Assembly: GCA_009869945.1 (NCBI GenBank)
Contig: WIXG01000131.1
Coordinates: 1-64,000, forward strand
From: Mesaphorura yosii
Lineage: Eukaryota > Arthropoda > Collembola > Poduromorpha > Tullbergiidae
Length of the DNA stretch: 64,000 bases
Direction: 5' to 3'
Shown here: in pieces, positions 23,002-34,701 of the stretch
Numbering within the stretch: the first letter of the stretch is position 1
How the letters are laid out: each line of letters starts with the position of its first letter
Position numbers and translations under genes: made by a program
Notes under the pieces: model-generated
Seen by the model: only the letters and a program-made list of their open reading frames with translations
Database searches by the model: none
Told to the model about the DNA's origin: nothing

Positions 23002-24697
23002 CAGAATACGTCTACGACTGTTCGAAGTGCGTCATTGTCATACATTTCTAGCACAGCGACGGCACCATCATTGAAGGCGAAGGACAGACCTCCGTCGATG
23101 ACAGCGCAGGCGTCGAAGCATCTCGACCTTATCTTCATTGTGGTTACCAAATCACGAGGAGCAATCTCCAGGGCATACGGAAGAGTGTAAGACGACACAG
23201 GGTCACGAATTGAATACAGCATCTTGTTCGTTTCTGTAAATATCAAAGTAGAGGCACTCATTCTTGTGACTCAAACGGTTATAGAAGTACAATCAATCAG
23301 TAGAATGTAAATGTAATAATCGTATTTACCTGGATTAAAAATTAGCTTGCTGTTATACTGAGCTGTAACATTATCAATCACAGTCTTGTTGACGCGAGAA
23401 GAGTCGATGAGTTCATCTTTCTGCAGTATCTTGCAAATAGTTTCGACCTCCTGTCTGGAAATCTTGCTAATGTTGTAGGCCCAGGATGTGGACCCGGTGC
23501 CAGTGGAAACACACAAGCCAGCATTTTTTGTCTTCACCCTTTCCCCGTCATTTACTGACACTTCGAAGTACGAGACTCTTGCGGATACGCACTCGCCAAA
23601 ATAAACCTGCAAATAATTGTCATCAGCGTGTTACAAAGATACAAAGGAGTGAATCACAATCAAAACCATGTACTTCATTGAGAGCTAGGGCAGGAATCAC
23701 GCGTCTATCGGGGTGAGCAGAGTTTGGTGCGAAATTGTTTTCCTCTTGTAGACAGTCGTAGAACCTTCAACCGAAATTGTATGTCTTAAGCCAGTATTTC
23801 ATACAATGACATGCCTAAGATGAAGTACCTATTCTCATGATGCTGCAGCTGCTGATCGTGAAGCTCTACTGGAGGCTGAAACACGGAATCACCAACCAGC
23901 GTAACTCGTATCCTTTTCCGGAATGTCCAGCGAAATTTTCCCTGTTCAATGGAAGAAAATATGCATGACAGGGCAAGTCACCTGTGGAAGGTTACCGCAA
24001 TTTGGCAATATTTTACCTCGAATAGTTTACTAACTGCTTCACGAATGTTGATAGAGTACTTCTTCGGGAGGCACAAGTAACCTTCTGACCTCGTGGGATC
24101 TGTGTTGAAACCTACGATGGGCTTCTCACTGTTTTGCACTTTATTTGCTCCCATTAGAAAGGTTCCATCACCTCCGGTGGTGACAATCAGATCGGCCCAC
24201 TCAATATTCTCCTGCAGATGCAAATTAAAAACCTCAGTACTTTCACGCGGACAAGAGACCCAGAAGGGGCCCATCCGCACCTACCCTCGAGTAGTCGAAT
24301 CTGTTCACGATGCGTGTTTCGACTCCAAACTCCTGCAGACACTTCTCGACTCTGTTCTCGCATCCCTAAAAGCATTTGTAAGATTTCGTTAGACATATGC
24401 TTCACGACCCCCACAATCAGATGAGAGACTCACCTTATGAATATAATGGTGATAAAGAAGTGTATTGTAATCAGAGCCACGTCTTTTCAAGGTGACTTCA
24501 AGTTCATTGGAAGAGAGCAAGGGGTGTTTGAGCTTTTCAAATTCCAGGCGAGAAAGCTTTGTCAAAATTAAAACCTTTCTCGGCTGAAAAAAGCCGGTGA
24601 AAGTCGTGGCAGAAAATGGTCGTTTGCATTGAACTTTGGAGCTGAATAAAATGCTGTTGTGGTAAAATTTCTTTGGCATCCACTGCACTGACAGCAT
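23001..24697 (-). CDS. NADK2: Mitochondrial NAD kinase 2
   Basis: Phosphorylates NAD to NADP in the mitochondrial matrix. Exons: 24434-24697, 24285-24365, 24017-24211, 23829-23941, 23674-23764, 23330-23606, 23001-23233, all in phase, 417 residues against about 440 in human. The N-terminus is basic and hydroxylated without acidic residues for about 45 residues, fitting a mitochondrial presequence. Diagnostic motifs: VTTGGDGTFL (NAD-kinase GGDG loop), then NTDPTRSEGYLCLP, which separates NADK2 from the cytosolic enzyme, and STGTGSTSWAYNI (substrate-binding TGS motif). The ending, DGGLSFAFNDGAVAVLEM, matches the family. The first ATG in the open frame is at 24697; an in-frame Met seven codons on is an alternative. 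The gene is convergent with NPF. Confidence 0.93.
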
Positions 24698-25318
24698 CGC
24701 ACTGACAAGACACACTTGGAACGAGAGAGACTCTGTGTTGTCCTACCCTTTAGCTCACTTCCTGGTAGTGATGGAGCAAAACTTCATACACACACTCAGC
24801 ATTTTCTTGGGACGGGGACGATTTGTGACTACTGAAATTGAGCAGTGAATATTGTTCGACAATACTTTGTCGGAATCAAGAGGAAGATCCTACCCACTTT
24901 GCCAAGAACTTGCGAAAGTTATCAAGATGATAATGGATGACAGCAGGCATGTCCGCGATGGCCACAATCGAAACACTCCAATTAGTCCACTAAACTTAAT
25001 TGCGAAACGTGCTACCCCACTGGATAAATCCGGACATGTGATGTCAACTACCTCACAAGGTCAGTAGGTTATTCGATGCCCACACAAATCACAAGTCCGA
25101 AGGTCAAATGTCTATGATCTTTGACAGAAATTTATCACGCGACTCTGCGGAAGTTTCGTACCTTCATAACAAGGATGATCGATTTCTATTACAAGTTCTC
25201 CTTTGCACTTTGTTCGAGTCGAGTTGTTTGACTTAAATAACCGAGTTGTAATCGGCCTTAAAACCTCTTACGCATTTTTATTCCGGATAAAATTACTTTT
25301 GCTACTAAAAAATGAATA

Positions 25319-25374
25319 TTCTTGCACTATTTTATTCAAAAACATGATCGACTGTTCTTGCACTATTTAATTCA
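25319..25374. repeat. Short direct repeat, two 20-base copies
   Basis: TTCTTGCACTATTTTATTCA at 25319-25338 recurs at 25355-25374 with one mismatch (TTCTTGCACTATTTAATTCA), offset by 36 bases. It looks like a small local duplication in AT-rich spacer DNA. Confidence 0.6.
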
Positions 25375-25607
25375 TTTATGCAACTAAAATTCAAACTTGA
25401 TATTACATTATCGTTGCATTGGATATTGGAAATTAACCTTTAATTAATTAACAAGCAAAGCCTTTTTGGCTTACGCAGGTCTTTCTTTCTGACCAATAGG
25501 AGTATTCTTGGTAATATCGGGAAAACTTTGAAGAAAGGCAATCCCGTAAACATTATAGCATTTGCACTGCTTAACTAAAGTAGGGCCACGTACATGCAAA
25601 AGTACAT

Positions 25608-25625
25608 GATATTGATATCAATATC
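25608..25625. repeat. Perfect 18-base palindrome
   Basis: GATATTGATATCAATATC reads the same on both strands, with no spacer. It lies in the spacer about 285 bases beyond the CDC16 stop codon. It might be a dimeric protein-binding site or chance in AT-rich DNA. Confidence 0.6.
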
Positions 25626-25776
25626 CATTTAATGAGCTGAAGTCGAAATGGTGTTTGTAAACCAACGATCACTAATAGTGCATTTTATGTACCATTATAA
25701 TGCAAGTACAGCCGATTTTTTAGAAAAAATAATGCAAGCAAAGTAATTTTTAGTGCCGGTTTAATTCCATGCCTTT

Positions 25777-25782
25777 TTTATT
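25777..25782 (-). terminator. Poly(A) signal of CDC16
   Basis: AATAAA on the minus strand about 130 bases beyond the CDC16 stop codon. Confidence 0.5.
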
Positions 25783-25909
25783 CAATTGTTGCAAAAGTAA
25801 ACCTATAGGTAAGAGTAAAGTAAAAATTTGATTTTTTGTAGAAAAGCGAGCGTACTAAAATGTTCGTGAGAACAAGAATTGAAAAATTGTAAATTAGCCT
25901 TTGCAAGCT

Positions 25910-28582
25910 TCACAAAAAAGCGCCATGATCATCTGAGGGCCCGTCTTCCACTAACTTGTCCAGGACGTGTCTTAGCATTGTGCTGCTGAACGCGTCGTCT
26001 CTCTTCAAGGACAATGCTTTATGAAACGATTCTGCCGCCGCATCAATTTGTCCCGATACCGCCTGCAGGAGACCAATTGCGGAGTATGTGGAGGGGTTTG
26101 AGGGACAAAGTAAGAGCGCCTGCAATCGGGGAAGAGAAGAATTACTGCTTATCTGCTTATAATTGGGTGATTACAAAGAAAAGGATTTACTTTTCTGTGG
26201 TACAGGTAGGATGCTTTGTAGTCTTTCAATTTCCTGCACACGTGGCCAAGGTTATTGTACAAAGCTTCCCATTTTTTCGCACGCACTTTGTCATGCACTT
26301 CCTCGACTATTGCAAGAGTTTCCATGAACAATGCGTGAGCCTCAGTGTACCTAAAATGGTAGACTCAGAACTATTTCAAATGTTCGAAGTCACACGAAGA
26401 TTCTGCTTACTTCTTTTCTTGGAACTTGAGCACTCCGATTTCATGGTGGACGAAGGGATCATCAGGAGCAATCTCATGCGCTTGTTGCAGAAACTTCATG
26501 GCGAGGAGCGGATTGTTGCTGACTCCACATTCGAGGCCGACATGCAGCATTGGTAAATGGGAACTGAGAAATAATTTACCTTTAGATATTCAGCTTCTGT
26601 CGTGCTGTTACATTTCGCTTGGTCACTGCAAATGCTGGTTTTAAGGATTAAAAATAAATTACGCACCCTCTCATCAATTGCGTTGCCTTAAAATAAGACG
26701 CCATGGCCTGATCATGCTCGCTTTCTGTAGCAAAGGAATGACCAAATAGGAGCCAGGCAGGGCCAAATACTGGATCAATTGACAGCGCCTTGCTGAGGTT
26801 GCGTCTACAGCTCTCATGCTTACCTAGTTTAACAATATGAACATCGAATAAGTAGCAATATTCAGGTATTTGATGTCTCATATCAAATTAACTCACCAAT
26901 CAAGAAGTAATAACTTCCTACGGCATACCAAGGCAGAGCACTCTCCGGCATGACGCTAATCATACGATGTGAAACCTTAAACAACTCTACAGAACAACAA
27001 AATGAAAAGACAGACGTCACATTTTAGTCCGTTAGTATTAAGAGGTTCACGTCATGAAACTGTAAAGGACTGCAACGGAAAGGAGCAAGAACAGGCAATA
27101 GTCACTAGCCATTTTATGGACGCCTTTTTACATCTACACATTCACAATTCTGTGCTCTCCGCTTGCTGTACACATACCTGCAGTTTTGTTGAGTTCGATC
27201 AAGAGTGCAATATAAACAGGCATACAACCAGTGTGGTATGGATCTCTTGCTATGACTCTGAATACACAAAATGAAATTTTCATAGTATAATTGACTGCCG
27301 AAATTGAATAATAATGACAGGTCTCGACTAACTTCGAAGCAATTTTGTACGCCTGATTAAAGTCACAGTGATAGTACGCTGTTTCAGCCTCCTTAGTCCT
27401 CACGTCCAGGTTATCTTTCAGAAAATGTTGTTCCAGTTCCTTTGGCGGAAGTACGTCGCTATCCTGCAGATATCTTTTAATAATGCCCGCGCAAATATTT
27501 TTAGGAATGTTTGATCGCTATTTACCCGAAATTTTCGCGAGGGCAGGTTCGAAAACAGACATTCTTCTGAAAAATTGAAACAGCAGACGTTCGCATAAAA
27601 AAAACATTTATGGGCATTGTCCTATAGTATACCTTCTGTTTTCGTTAACATATCATGCTGTGTCAACAATCGCAGAGCCTCGTGACAGTGGACGTCGTGG
27701 TATAAAGCCTCTTTGTAGTTGTCAGCAGCCAAACCTCGGTTCAAGAGGATCTCGAAAACTTTCCCACGCAACAAGAATATTTGAGCCATAATCTGTAAAC
27801 TCAAAGAAAGTGAAGGTAAATCTTTTGCATAAATGGCTACCTAGCCTGCTCACACAATCAGCAGTGAACTCTACTCATTTTAATGAAGCCTCGTACTATG
27901 GAAAACTACACAACACCCTGCAATCTTTCATCAATCTTTGGCGCAGTGTACACGTACGGTATTGTGAGGGTCGTAGGGCTGCCATTTGCTACCTCGTATT
28001 TTGTGCCCTGGAAGAAGATTAGTGTTATCTAGATCCAAAATATCCAAAGCCTTGTTGTAGTCTTTCGCAAGAAACAAGCATCTAGCAGCCAGGCACCGGA
28101 AATGCAGATTTGCCTGAAACAGTTAATGTCAAGTAAAGATTAGAATGGGAAGATGTTCTACAGAAGGAATCACAAGCTAAAATTGACTCTAATACAACGC
28201 TATGAAAGAATTTACGAATTCAAAATTTTGACATTTGTACGCATTTTGTCTTACCCTTTCGAGTCTATGCGTTTCCAGGAGTGTTACTGCTCGCAAATAT
28301 TGACCAGAAAGGCACATAACGCGAGCCAGCATGAAAATATCTCGCTGGTGCTCCATTGAAAGGGTGGCCACCTTGTCGGCCCAGTACAGAGCTGTTTCAA
28401 AATCGCCCTGAGTAAGCAAATTTTAGCCATGAGCATAAATGACTAGTAATGTTTGAACTAAAGTGGAAACCAAAATCTATTCGTTAAGGGCGTATTAAAT
28501 GTACCCTTTCCAAGTAGAGTGGCACCAAACTTCTGTAGAACTCTAGGGTCTTGCCCATATCCACTTCATCGCGATCAGACAT
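25910..28582 (-). CDS. CDC16: Anaphase-promoting complex subunit 6 (CDC16)
   Basis: TPR subunit of the APC/C ubiquitin ligase, which targets cyclins and securin at mitotic exit. Exons: 28505-28582, 28255-28407, 27958-28113, 27633-27792, 27526-27566, 27333-27463, 27178-27257, 26897-26986, 26667-26823, 26411-26563, 26191-26350, 25910-26119, all phases consistent, 522 residues. Recognisable blocks: ALYWADKVATLS, FRCLAARCLFLAKDYNKAL, FLLRGKVFEILLNR, YYHCDFNQAYKI, PWYAVGSYYFLIGKHE, GPAWLLFGHSFATESEHDQA, WEALYNNLGHVCRKL and STYSAIGLLQ, covering the whole TPR superhelix. It stops about 80-100 residues earlier than human CDC16, which has a long C-terminal tail. The end of exon 3 (GSKWQPYDPHNT) is the least certain junction; the GTACGT donor there is the one that keeps frame. 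Confidence 0.95.
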
Positions 28583-29628
28583 TTTCTTCGAGTAGAAGCG
28601 AATCAATTTTCAAGTTTCTCAGCAGACGGAAGCAATATTTCCAATTAAAGTGAAGGAAATCGTGGCAGCAGCCCAGGACACACTTACGAACTTCAAGATT
28701 ATTTAAATGGAATCCTAACACAAATCGTAATAATTAAGTAAAAATAGAGTCCAATTCGAGATGGCTTCTTAACCGATTCCAATTGAGCGTGTCGAGGTCG
28801 GATTAAAGATTCGACAGACAAACCGTAATGAAGAAACAATGCCCCGGCGCTACGCTGGCAGTTTCAGTCAAGGATAAATTCGCTCTTGTATACTTTGGCA
28901 TACGGTGTAGTTTTGATAGAGAAACCGCTGGGGAGCTTGTTATTGCAGTTTGAGCTAGCTCAAGCTCTGTGACTCACCGCTCTTGTGCTTGGACAAATCG
29001 ACCAGCCAACAGCATGATGGGAGGTACCCGAGGAAATGTTTGGAAATAAATCGAGGAGACAGGCACAGACACAACAAAGTTGTAAATATTCCGCAAGTGT
29101 GTGAACCTCCGCCAGAAATTACAAGTGTCCTCCTGGCTGCGTAAATCCCACTACTAATTATCTGCTTGTATAGAACCATAAAATCAGAAAAATTCGTCTC
29201 GTTACTTTTCCAGGCGAGGGCGGAATACAAGTGACCTATCTGCGGCAACGAATGGTAGGTTTACGGCTATCATTCAGCTTGTTTTTTAGCTTTAGCAAAA
29301 TCAGGACATACTTCATCGATTTCATATATTGCGTCCTCTTTGACAGGCTCGTCGCCCTGATTCAACGTTTTCAACATAATTGCAGCGTGCGAAACACCAC
29401 TCACGGACGGTCACAAATGTAATTGCTAGGGAAGATCGTTTCAGGGGACTACACTTCCCCATGGATGACCTTCTCCTTTTCCGTGTTTCTAATTTCGACT
29501 GCACATACTTACAGCAATAGAAAGGAGTGGTAAGTTTTCTATAATATGAAATGGGACTTAGAGAAATTAGTTCTTGAATCGCATTCTTCTTTCTTCAGAG
29601 GACTACGACGACCAGGACGGTGCGAAGG
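28583..29628. other. Divergent promoter region between CDC16 and SHOC2
   Basis: About 1 kb between two oppositely transcribed genes, so it should contain both promoters. A donor-like GTAAGT at 29529 and a CAG acceptor ending at 29598 define a probable 70-base intron in the SHOC2 5' UTR. No coding feature supported. Confidence 0.5.
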
Positions 29629-32186
29629 ATGAAGAAGTCAAATAAATCCAAAAGTGAAAGTAGTTCAGCAGCAGCAGAAAGACTTGCGGATTATCGTGGA
29701 GATAACGTTATTGGGTAGGACATTTTTCTTGAATTCCATCGGCAATTCTCTTGTCCTAAGTGTTCTTCGTTTTTATCTGTCTGTTATCAATTGCCTTGTT
29801 TAGGAGCCCTAGTCCAGGATCGCCTGATGTGGAAGGAACAGCTGAGGTTGTGGAGCAAGAACAAAAAGATCCGGTCAAGGAAACACCCATTAAAGACGTC
29901 GGAAAGGTTTGAATTCAATTTATAAATAGGCGAAAGATGCGTAATTTAAAGTTTGCTAATTGTTTCAGGAAAAGAAGATGTCCACCGGGTCACTTGTTGG
30001 CACCGATGGTTCAAAGCCAAAGATGGTCACAGTGAAGCATCCAGAATCGAACAAGCCAAAGCCAACTGCAAAAAAGAACAAACCAATTCAAGCGGATTTG
30101 GATGTCGCGAAGGAGTTCACAAAGTGTAGGGACGAAGGCGTTCAGCGACTGGATCTAAGCAAGTCAAGCGTAAGTTTCCCTGGTACTTTTGCCTTTCGAT
30201 AAAGGAGCAAATTATTTCTAACTTCGGAATACTCCAACTGCAGATTACGCACATTCCCACCTCAGTGCGTGAACTAACTCACTTGGTGGAACTGTACCTT
30301 TATGGAAACAAACTTGTAACACTGCCTGCTGAAATGGGGTCTCTGGTCAATTTACAGACTCTTGCATTAAATGAAAACTCGTTAACTAGTCTGCCGAATT
30401 CACTGGCTAACTTAAAAACCTTGAAGGTTTTAGACTTGCGTCACAATAAGCTCACCGAAGTAAGATTTTACCGGGCAATGTTGTTTCTGTGTACGAGATA
30501 ACGATTATTGGATGTTATTTTCTGATGTTCCAGATTCCCGATGTAGTGTATAGCTTAAATTCTTTGACTACGCTGTTCCTACGATTTAATCGAATCCGAA
30601 TAGTTGGGGACGACATCAAGAACTTAACGGTATGTAATTGCATTTTGCAAACAATAGAATTTATTTCCAAGATATCCAACAGTATCATAACTAAAACACT
30701 TTCATTTTCTAGAATTTAACTATGCTGAGTTTGCGCGAGAACAAAATTAAGGAGCTTCCAGCTGGTGTCGGGAAACTTGTTAATCTAATCATGTTGGACA
30801 TTTCTCATAATCATTTGGAGCATCTGCCCGACGAAATCGGTCAGTGCGTTCAACTTTCTACTTTGGATCTTCAGCACAATGAGCTTGTGGATATATCGGA
30901 AACAATCGGAAACTTGAAAGCGCTTACTCGTATTGGTCTCAGGTGATTGATTTATTGCCACAGGATTTTTATTTATCACACATGAAGTGACGAAGAAATA
31001 ACTTATGAGTTTTTGTGGCAGGTATAATCGATTGCCAAATATTCCAAAGTCACTCAGCAACTGTGTGCATATGGACGAATTCAACGTGGAAGGGAATTCC
31101 ATTTCACACTTGCCGGACGGGTTTTTGTCGAGTCTGAGTAATCTGACCAGTATTACACTCTCAAGGAATTGCTTCACCGCCTATCCCAGTGGTGGGCCTG
31201 CACAATTTACCAACGTCTATTCCCTGAACATGGAGCACAACCAAATCGACAAGATTCCTTATGGAATTTTTTCAAGGGCAAAAAACCTGACAAAGTTGAA
31301 TATGAAGGAGAACTTATTAACATCCCTGCCACTCGGTAATTTGTTTACATTTCATCTTAATCTTGTTTTTTCCTAACGCTGTTAAAATTATTGCAGACAT
31401 CGGCACCTGGACTAATATGGTGGAGCTCAATCTGGGCACAAACCAGCTCACCAAGATTCCGGACGATATTCAATGTCTGCAAGCATTGGAAGTTCTTACA
31501 TTGTCAAACAACTTGCTGAAGGTAAAATATTTCTCAGCAGACATGGTTAGATAAAGTAAATCACCTGTCTCTTAACCAACAGAGGATTCCACCAAGTATT
31601 GGCAATCTGAGAAAGCTGAGAGTTCTTGACCTGGAGGAAAATAAAATTGACGCGTTGCCAAATGAAATCGGGTTCCTTCGTGAGTTACAAAAACTGATTG
31701 TGCAATCGAACCAACTGGTTTCGCTACCAAGAGCAATTGGGTAATTGAATTGAAGCTAGTATCATTGATGGTGTTTCGGCGATTTTAATTGCACCAAATT
31801 TATACTGTGCGTTAAAATTGCAGGCATTTGATGAGCTTAACTCACTTGAGCGTTGGAGAAAATTGTTTGAGTAGTCTTCCTGAGGAAATTGGAACTTTGG
31901 AAAATCTAGAATGCTTGTACATCAATGATAATTCTAATTTACATTCCCTGCCATTTGAATTAGCATTGTGCACAAATTTGCAAATAATGAGCATTGAGAA
32001 CTGTCCCCTTTCACAAATTCCAACGGAAATTGTTAGTGGTGGTCCTTCCCTTGTTATTCAGGTAAAGAAGCAGTGTTTTTTTCCATCATTCATTACTACA
32101 AAGGTCGAAATGCATTGTCGTGGTCTAACTTCCTTTCTTTTTTCTTGCAGTTCTTGAAGATGCAAGGACCTTATCGGTCTATGTGA
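29629..32186 (+). CDS. SHOC2: Leucine-rich repeat RAS/RAF scaffold SHOC2 (SUR-8)
   Basis: Scaffold of the SHOC2-MRAS-PP1C holophosphatase that dephosphorylates RAF and promotes MAPK signalling. Exons: 29629-29714, 29804-29906, 29969-30169, 30244-30459, 30534-30629, 30713-30942, 31022-31335, 31397-31521, 31583-31740, 31824-32061, 32151-32186, in phase, 600 residues (human 582). A Lys/Ser-rich disordered N-terminus of about 100 residues leads through [15 protein letters not shown] into some 20 leucine-rich repeats, including [38 protein letters not shown] and [20 protein letters not shown]. It ends [11 protein letters not shown], almost identical to the human terminus. The start is the first ATG after the 5'-UTR acceptor at 29598 and gives an N-terminus of the expected length. 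Confidence 0.96.
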
Positions 32187-33359
32187 GAAAACGAGTTGAG
32201 TAATGCCATCGGACGCATTGTTACCGACCAGTTGTTACTATTTCCTTTACTTTCTAGTATTTGCTCGTGTTACGAATCGTAGCGGCGATTTTGGCCGGGA
32301 GAAAGCAAAATTCAATAATTGTCACGAACGCACCACTAATTATATTCTAATATTACCATGTACCCTATTTTCCTTAGAAAAACAACTAGAAACAATACAT
32401 AGGTACGTAGGTGGTAGATTTTGTTGGGCGAATTCCATGCTAATAATCCCTGAATTGAATTGAGTTAATTAAAGGACTTAGATTTGGGGAATCTGATCAA
32501 CAGACTGTTGCCGTGCTGCGGTGCGATTTCGTTGTCGGCGGACTCTTAATTTCTTATTTCCTTCCTCCAAGTGTTAATTTTTGTTACTTTTATGACCCTT
32601 TAGTTGTTTGTGACCATCCACTTACTGTTTTATTGATATCGCAATTTTTAACTTATTGTTTTTGAGAACAGAATACTTCACAAGTAACTTATTGCTCCTT
32701 GTCCTTGTATTATGTATCTGTTGTATTTTGCATGGATTTTAATTTTGATTGACAATAAATCTATTCACAATTCAGTGCATTTTCCATTCCAGCAGCATTC
32801 ACTAGCTTAAAGAAGTATTTCAATTCGAAGCAGTCGAAACTTTTAGTCGAGACCGACAAACTGGCGTGGGTTGGCCGAATCGGAAGACCATCTGGTTCAG
32901 CTCCGTCTCAGTCCGTTTGTTTGCAGGGTAAATCAAGTTCTACTGCCTTCTGTGCCTATGTCTACTTGGTAGGAGGAGATTCTCGTAGCATGCATACGCC
33001 ACGTAGTGATAGTCGATAAACACTAAACGCACACGAGGAGATGAAGGATTCAGATGGACCCAGTGTCTGGCACACAGAGGCCTCTCAAAGAGAAGACGAG
33101 AAGTGAGGCCATGCGCCACGAAACGAAGACATGTACGAATTGTGCACGCTTCTCCTGCTTGAGCTACCGTATGCAGCAGTATGAACGTATTCCTGCCTAT
33201 GCATTTAGTTTTAGCAGACCGGCAGCCCTCATAAGTGTGCAGTGTGGTCCAGCAGTTATTTGAGGCGAATACAGGACGGTGTGATTCTTAATCAAAACTT
33301 GATTAATTTCTACCTGTTTCGGAGTTAACTGGGATTAGGAGAATTTCAAACAAGCCACA
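32187..33359. other. SHOC2 3' UTR and RpL18A upstream region
   Basis: The left half is the probable SHOC2 3' UTR, ending at AATAAA (32754-32759). The right half is the RpL18A promoter and leader. I see no other gene. Confidence 0.55.
32754..32759 (+). terminator. Poly(A) signal of SHOC2
   Basis: AATAAA about 570 bases beyond the SHOC2 stop, in a T-rich context. Confidence 0.55.
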
Positions 33360-34424
33360 ATGAAAGCGAAGGGAACGGTAAGTACATCTCCGCTTTAGTT
33401 ATTTAATTAATGGGCGAGGTTTGTGGCATCCCGGTAACATGTGGCTTCGCAAAGCTAGTTGTTGCTCTTTGGAGCAATAATTCACATTGTTAACCTGGCC
33501 ATCTAGACATCTTCAACTTATACAGGACGGGCTTAATGTTAGCAAGTCATTTCCTTTAGATTAGATTCCGTTGCTTTAGAAGTAGCAATACTTGGCGTCT
33601 TATGCTTATCTGTCTATTGTAAGGCCATCAGCGGCACTGGTTTAATTGTTGTCTCTTTCCTTAATTTGTAGTTCAAGGAGTTCGAGGTTATTGGGCGGAA
33701 GCTGCCGTCCGAAAAGGAGTTAAACCCACCCCTATACAAGATGAGAATCTTCGCACCGGAGAAGATCGTGGCGAAATCACGCTTTTGGTACTTCTTGCGG
33801 CACTTGAAGAAGTTCAAGAAGATGACAGGCGAGATCGTTTCCGTCAAGCAAGTAAGCTAACGTGGCTTTCTTATTTCTCTTGGAAATATTCATGATTAGA
33901 CTTTAGCAAATGGGAGTTCACGGACGTCAGAAGTCAATTAAATAAAGTTTTTAACGCTAAGTGTTTTGGGCGAGATGAAATTTTTTATACGCTTTGCTTT
34001 ATTAAATTTGCAGAAGTCTGAGAAATCCCCGACTAGGGTGAAGAACTTTGGAATCTGGTTGCGATATGATTCACGTTCTGGCACTCACAACATGTATCGA
34101 GAATACCGAGAGCTGAGCGTGGTGAAAGCGGTGACAGCATGCTACAGAGACATGGGAGCGAGACACAGAGCCCGTGCGCAATCAATTCAGGTTTGAAACT
34201 ACACTGAAACCTTTCGAAACGAACAAACCCCCAAAGTACGGAAACTCATTTGTTTGACCTTGCAGATAATTCGAGTTGAAACTGTGGAAGCAAACAAGTG
34301 CAGACGGCCACAGGTGAAACAATTCCACGATGGCAAGCTCCGATTCCCTCTGCCAAAACGTATCGAGCAAAAGCATACTTTGCCTAAGTTCTCCCATGTT
34401 AGACCAAGAACTTACTTCATGTAA
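33360..34424 (+). CDS. RpL18A: 60S ribosomal protein L18A (eL20)
   Basis: Structural protein of the large cytosolic ribosomal subunit. Exons 33360-33377, 33672-33851, 34014-34190 and 34266-34424 give 177 residues, the usual length. The tiny first exon (six codons, MKAKGT) followed by a longer first intron is typical of ribosomal protein genes. Diagnostic segments: [66 protein letters not shown] and [16 protein letters not shown]. It is convergent with ACAD9, with about 280 bases between the two stop codons. Confidence 0.98.
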
Positions 34425-34452
34425 ACGGAATTTTTACAAGTGGCTGTTGATA

Positions 34453-34458
34453 AATAAA
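34453..34458 (+). terminator. Poly(A) signal of RpL18A
   Basis: AATAAA 28 bases beyond the RpL18A stop codon. Confidence 0.65.
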
Positions 34459-34482
34459 TTGAACCACAAATAATTTCTGTCC

Positions 34483-34488
34483 TTTATT
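34483..34488 (-). terminator. Poly(A) signal of ACAD9
   Basis: AATAAA on the minus strand about 215 bases beyond the ACAD9 stop. It lies only 24 bases past the RpL18A signal, so the two transcripts should end on top of each other. Confidence 0.55.
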
Positions 34489-34701
34489 TAACACAAAGCA
34501 GTGAAAGTTCCCTCTAACCGATTGCTGCATATCAGGGTAAAATATTCGTCTAGCTTGCTTTGGACAATCGCATTTGACTGAACTGGGTACGGTTTGTTCA
34601 AGCACAGCGGAAACACAGCATTCCACATTTTCCAATTTCCATTCAACTGTCCCCGAAGTTGAAGTTGGTCATCAACTTTCAAACGCGTATGTTGAACGTT
34701 T

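Larger units (their letters stand above)
24698..25909. other. AT-rich spacer between NADK2 start and CDC16 end
   Basis: Contains the NADK2 promoter side and the CDC16 3' UTR. Very AT-rich from about 25250 to 25870. No open frame of note. It holds the small repeat pair and the 18-base palindrome listed separately. Confidence 0.6.
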
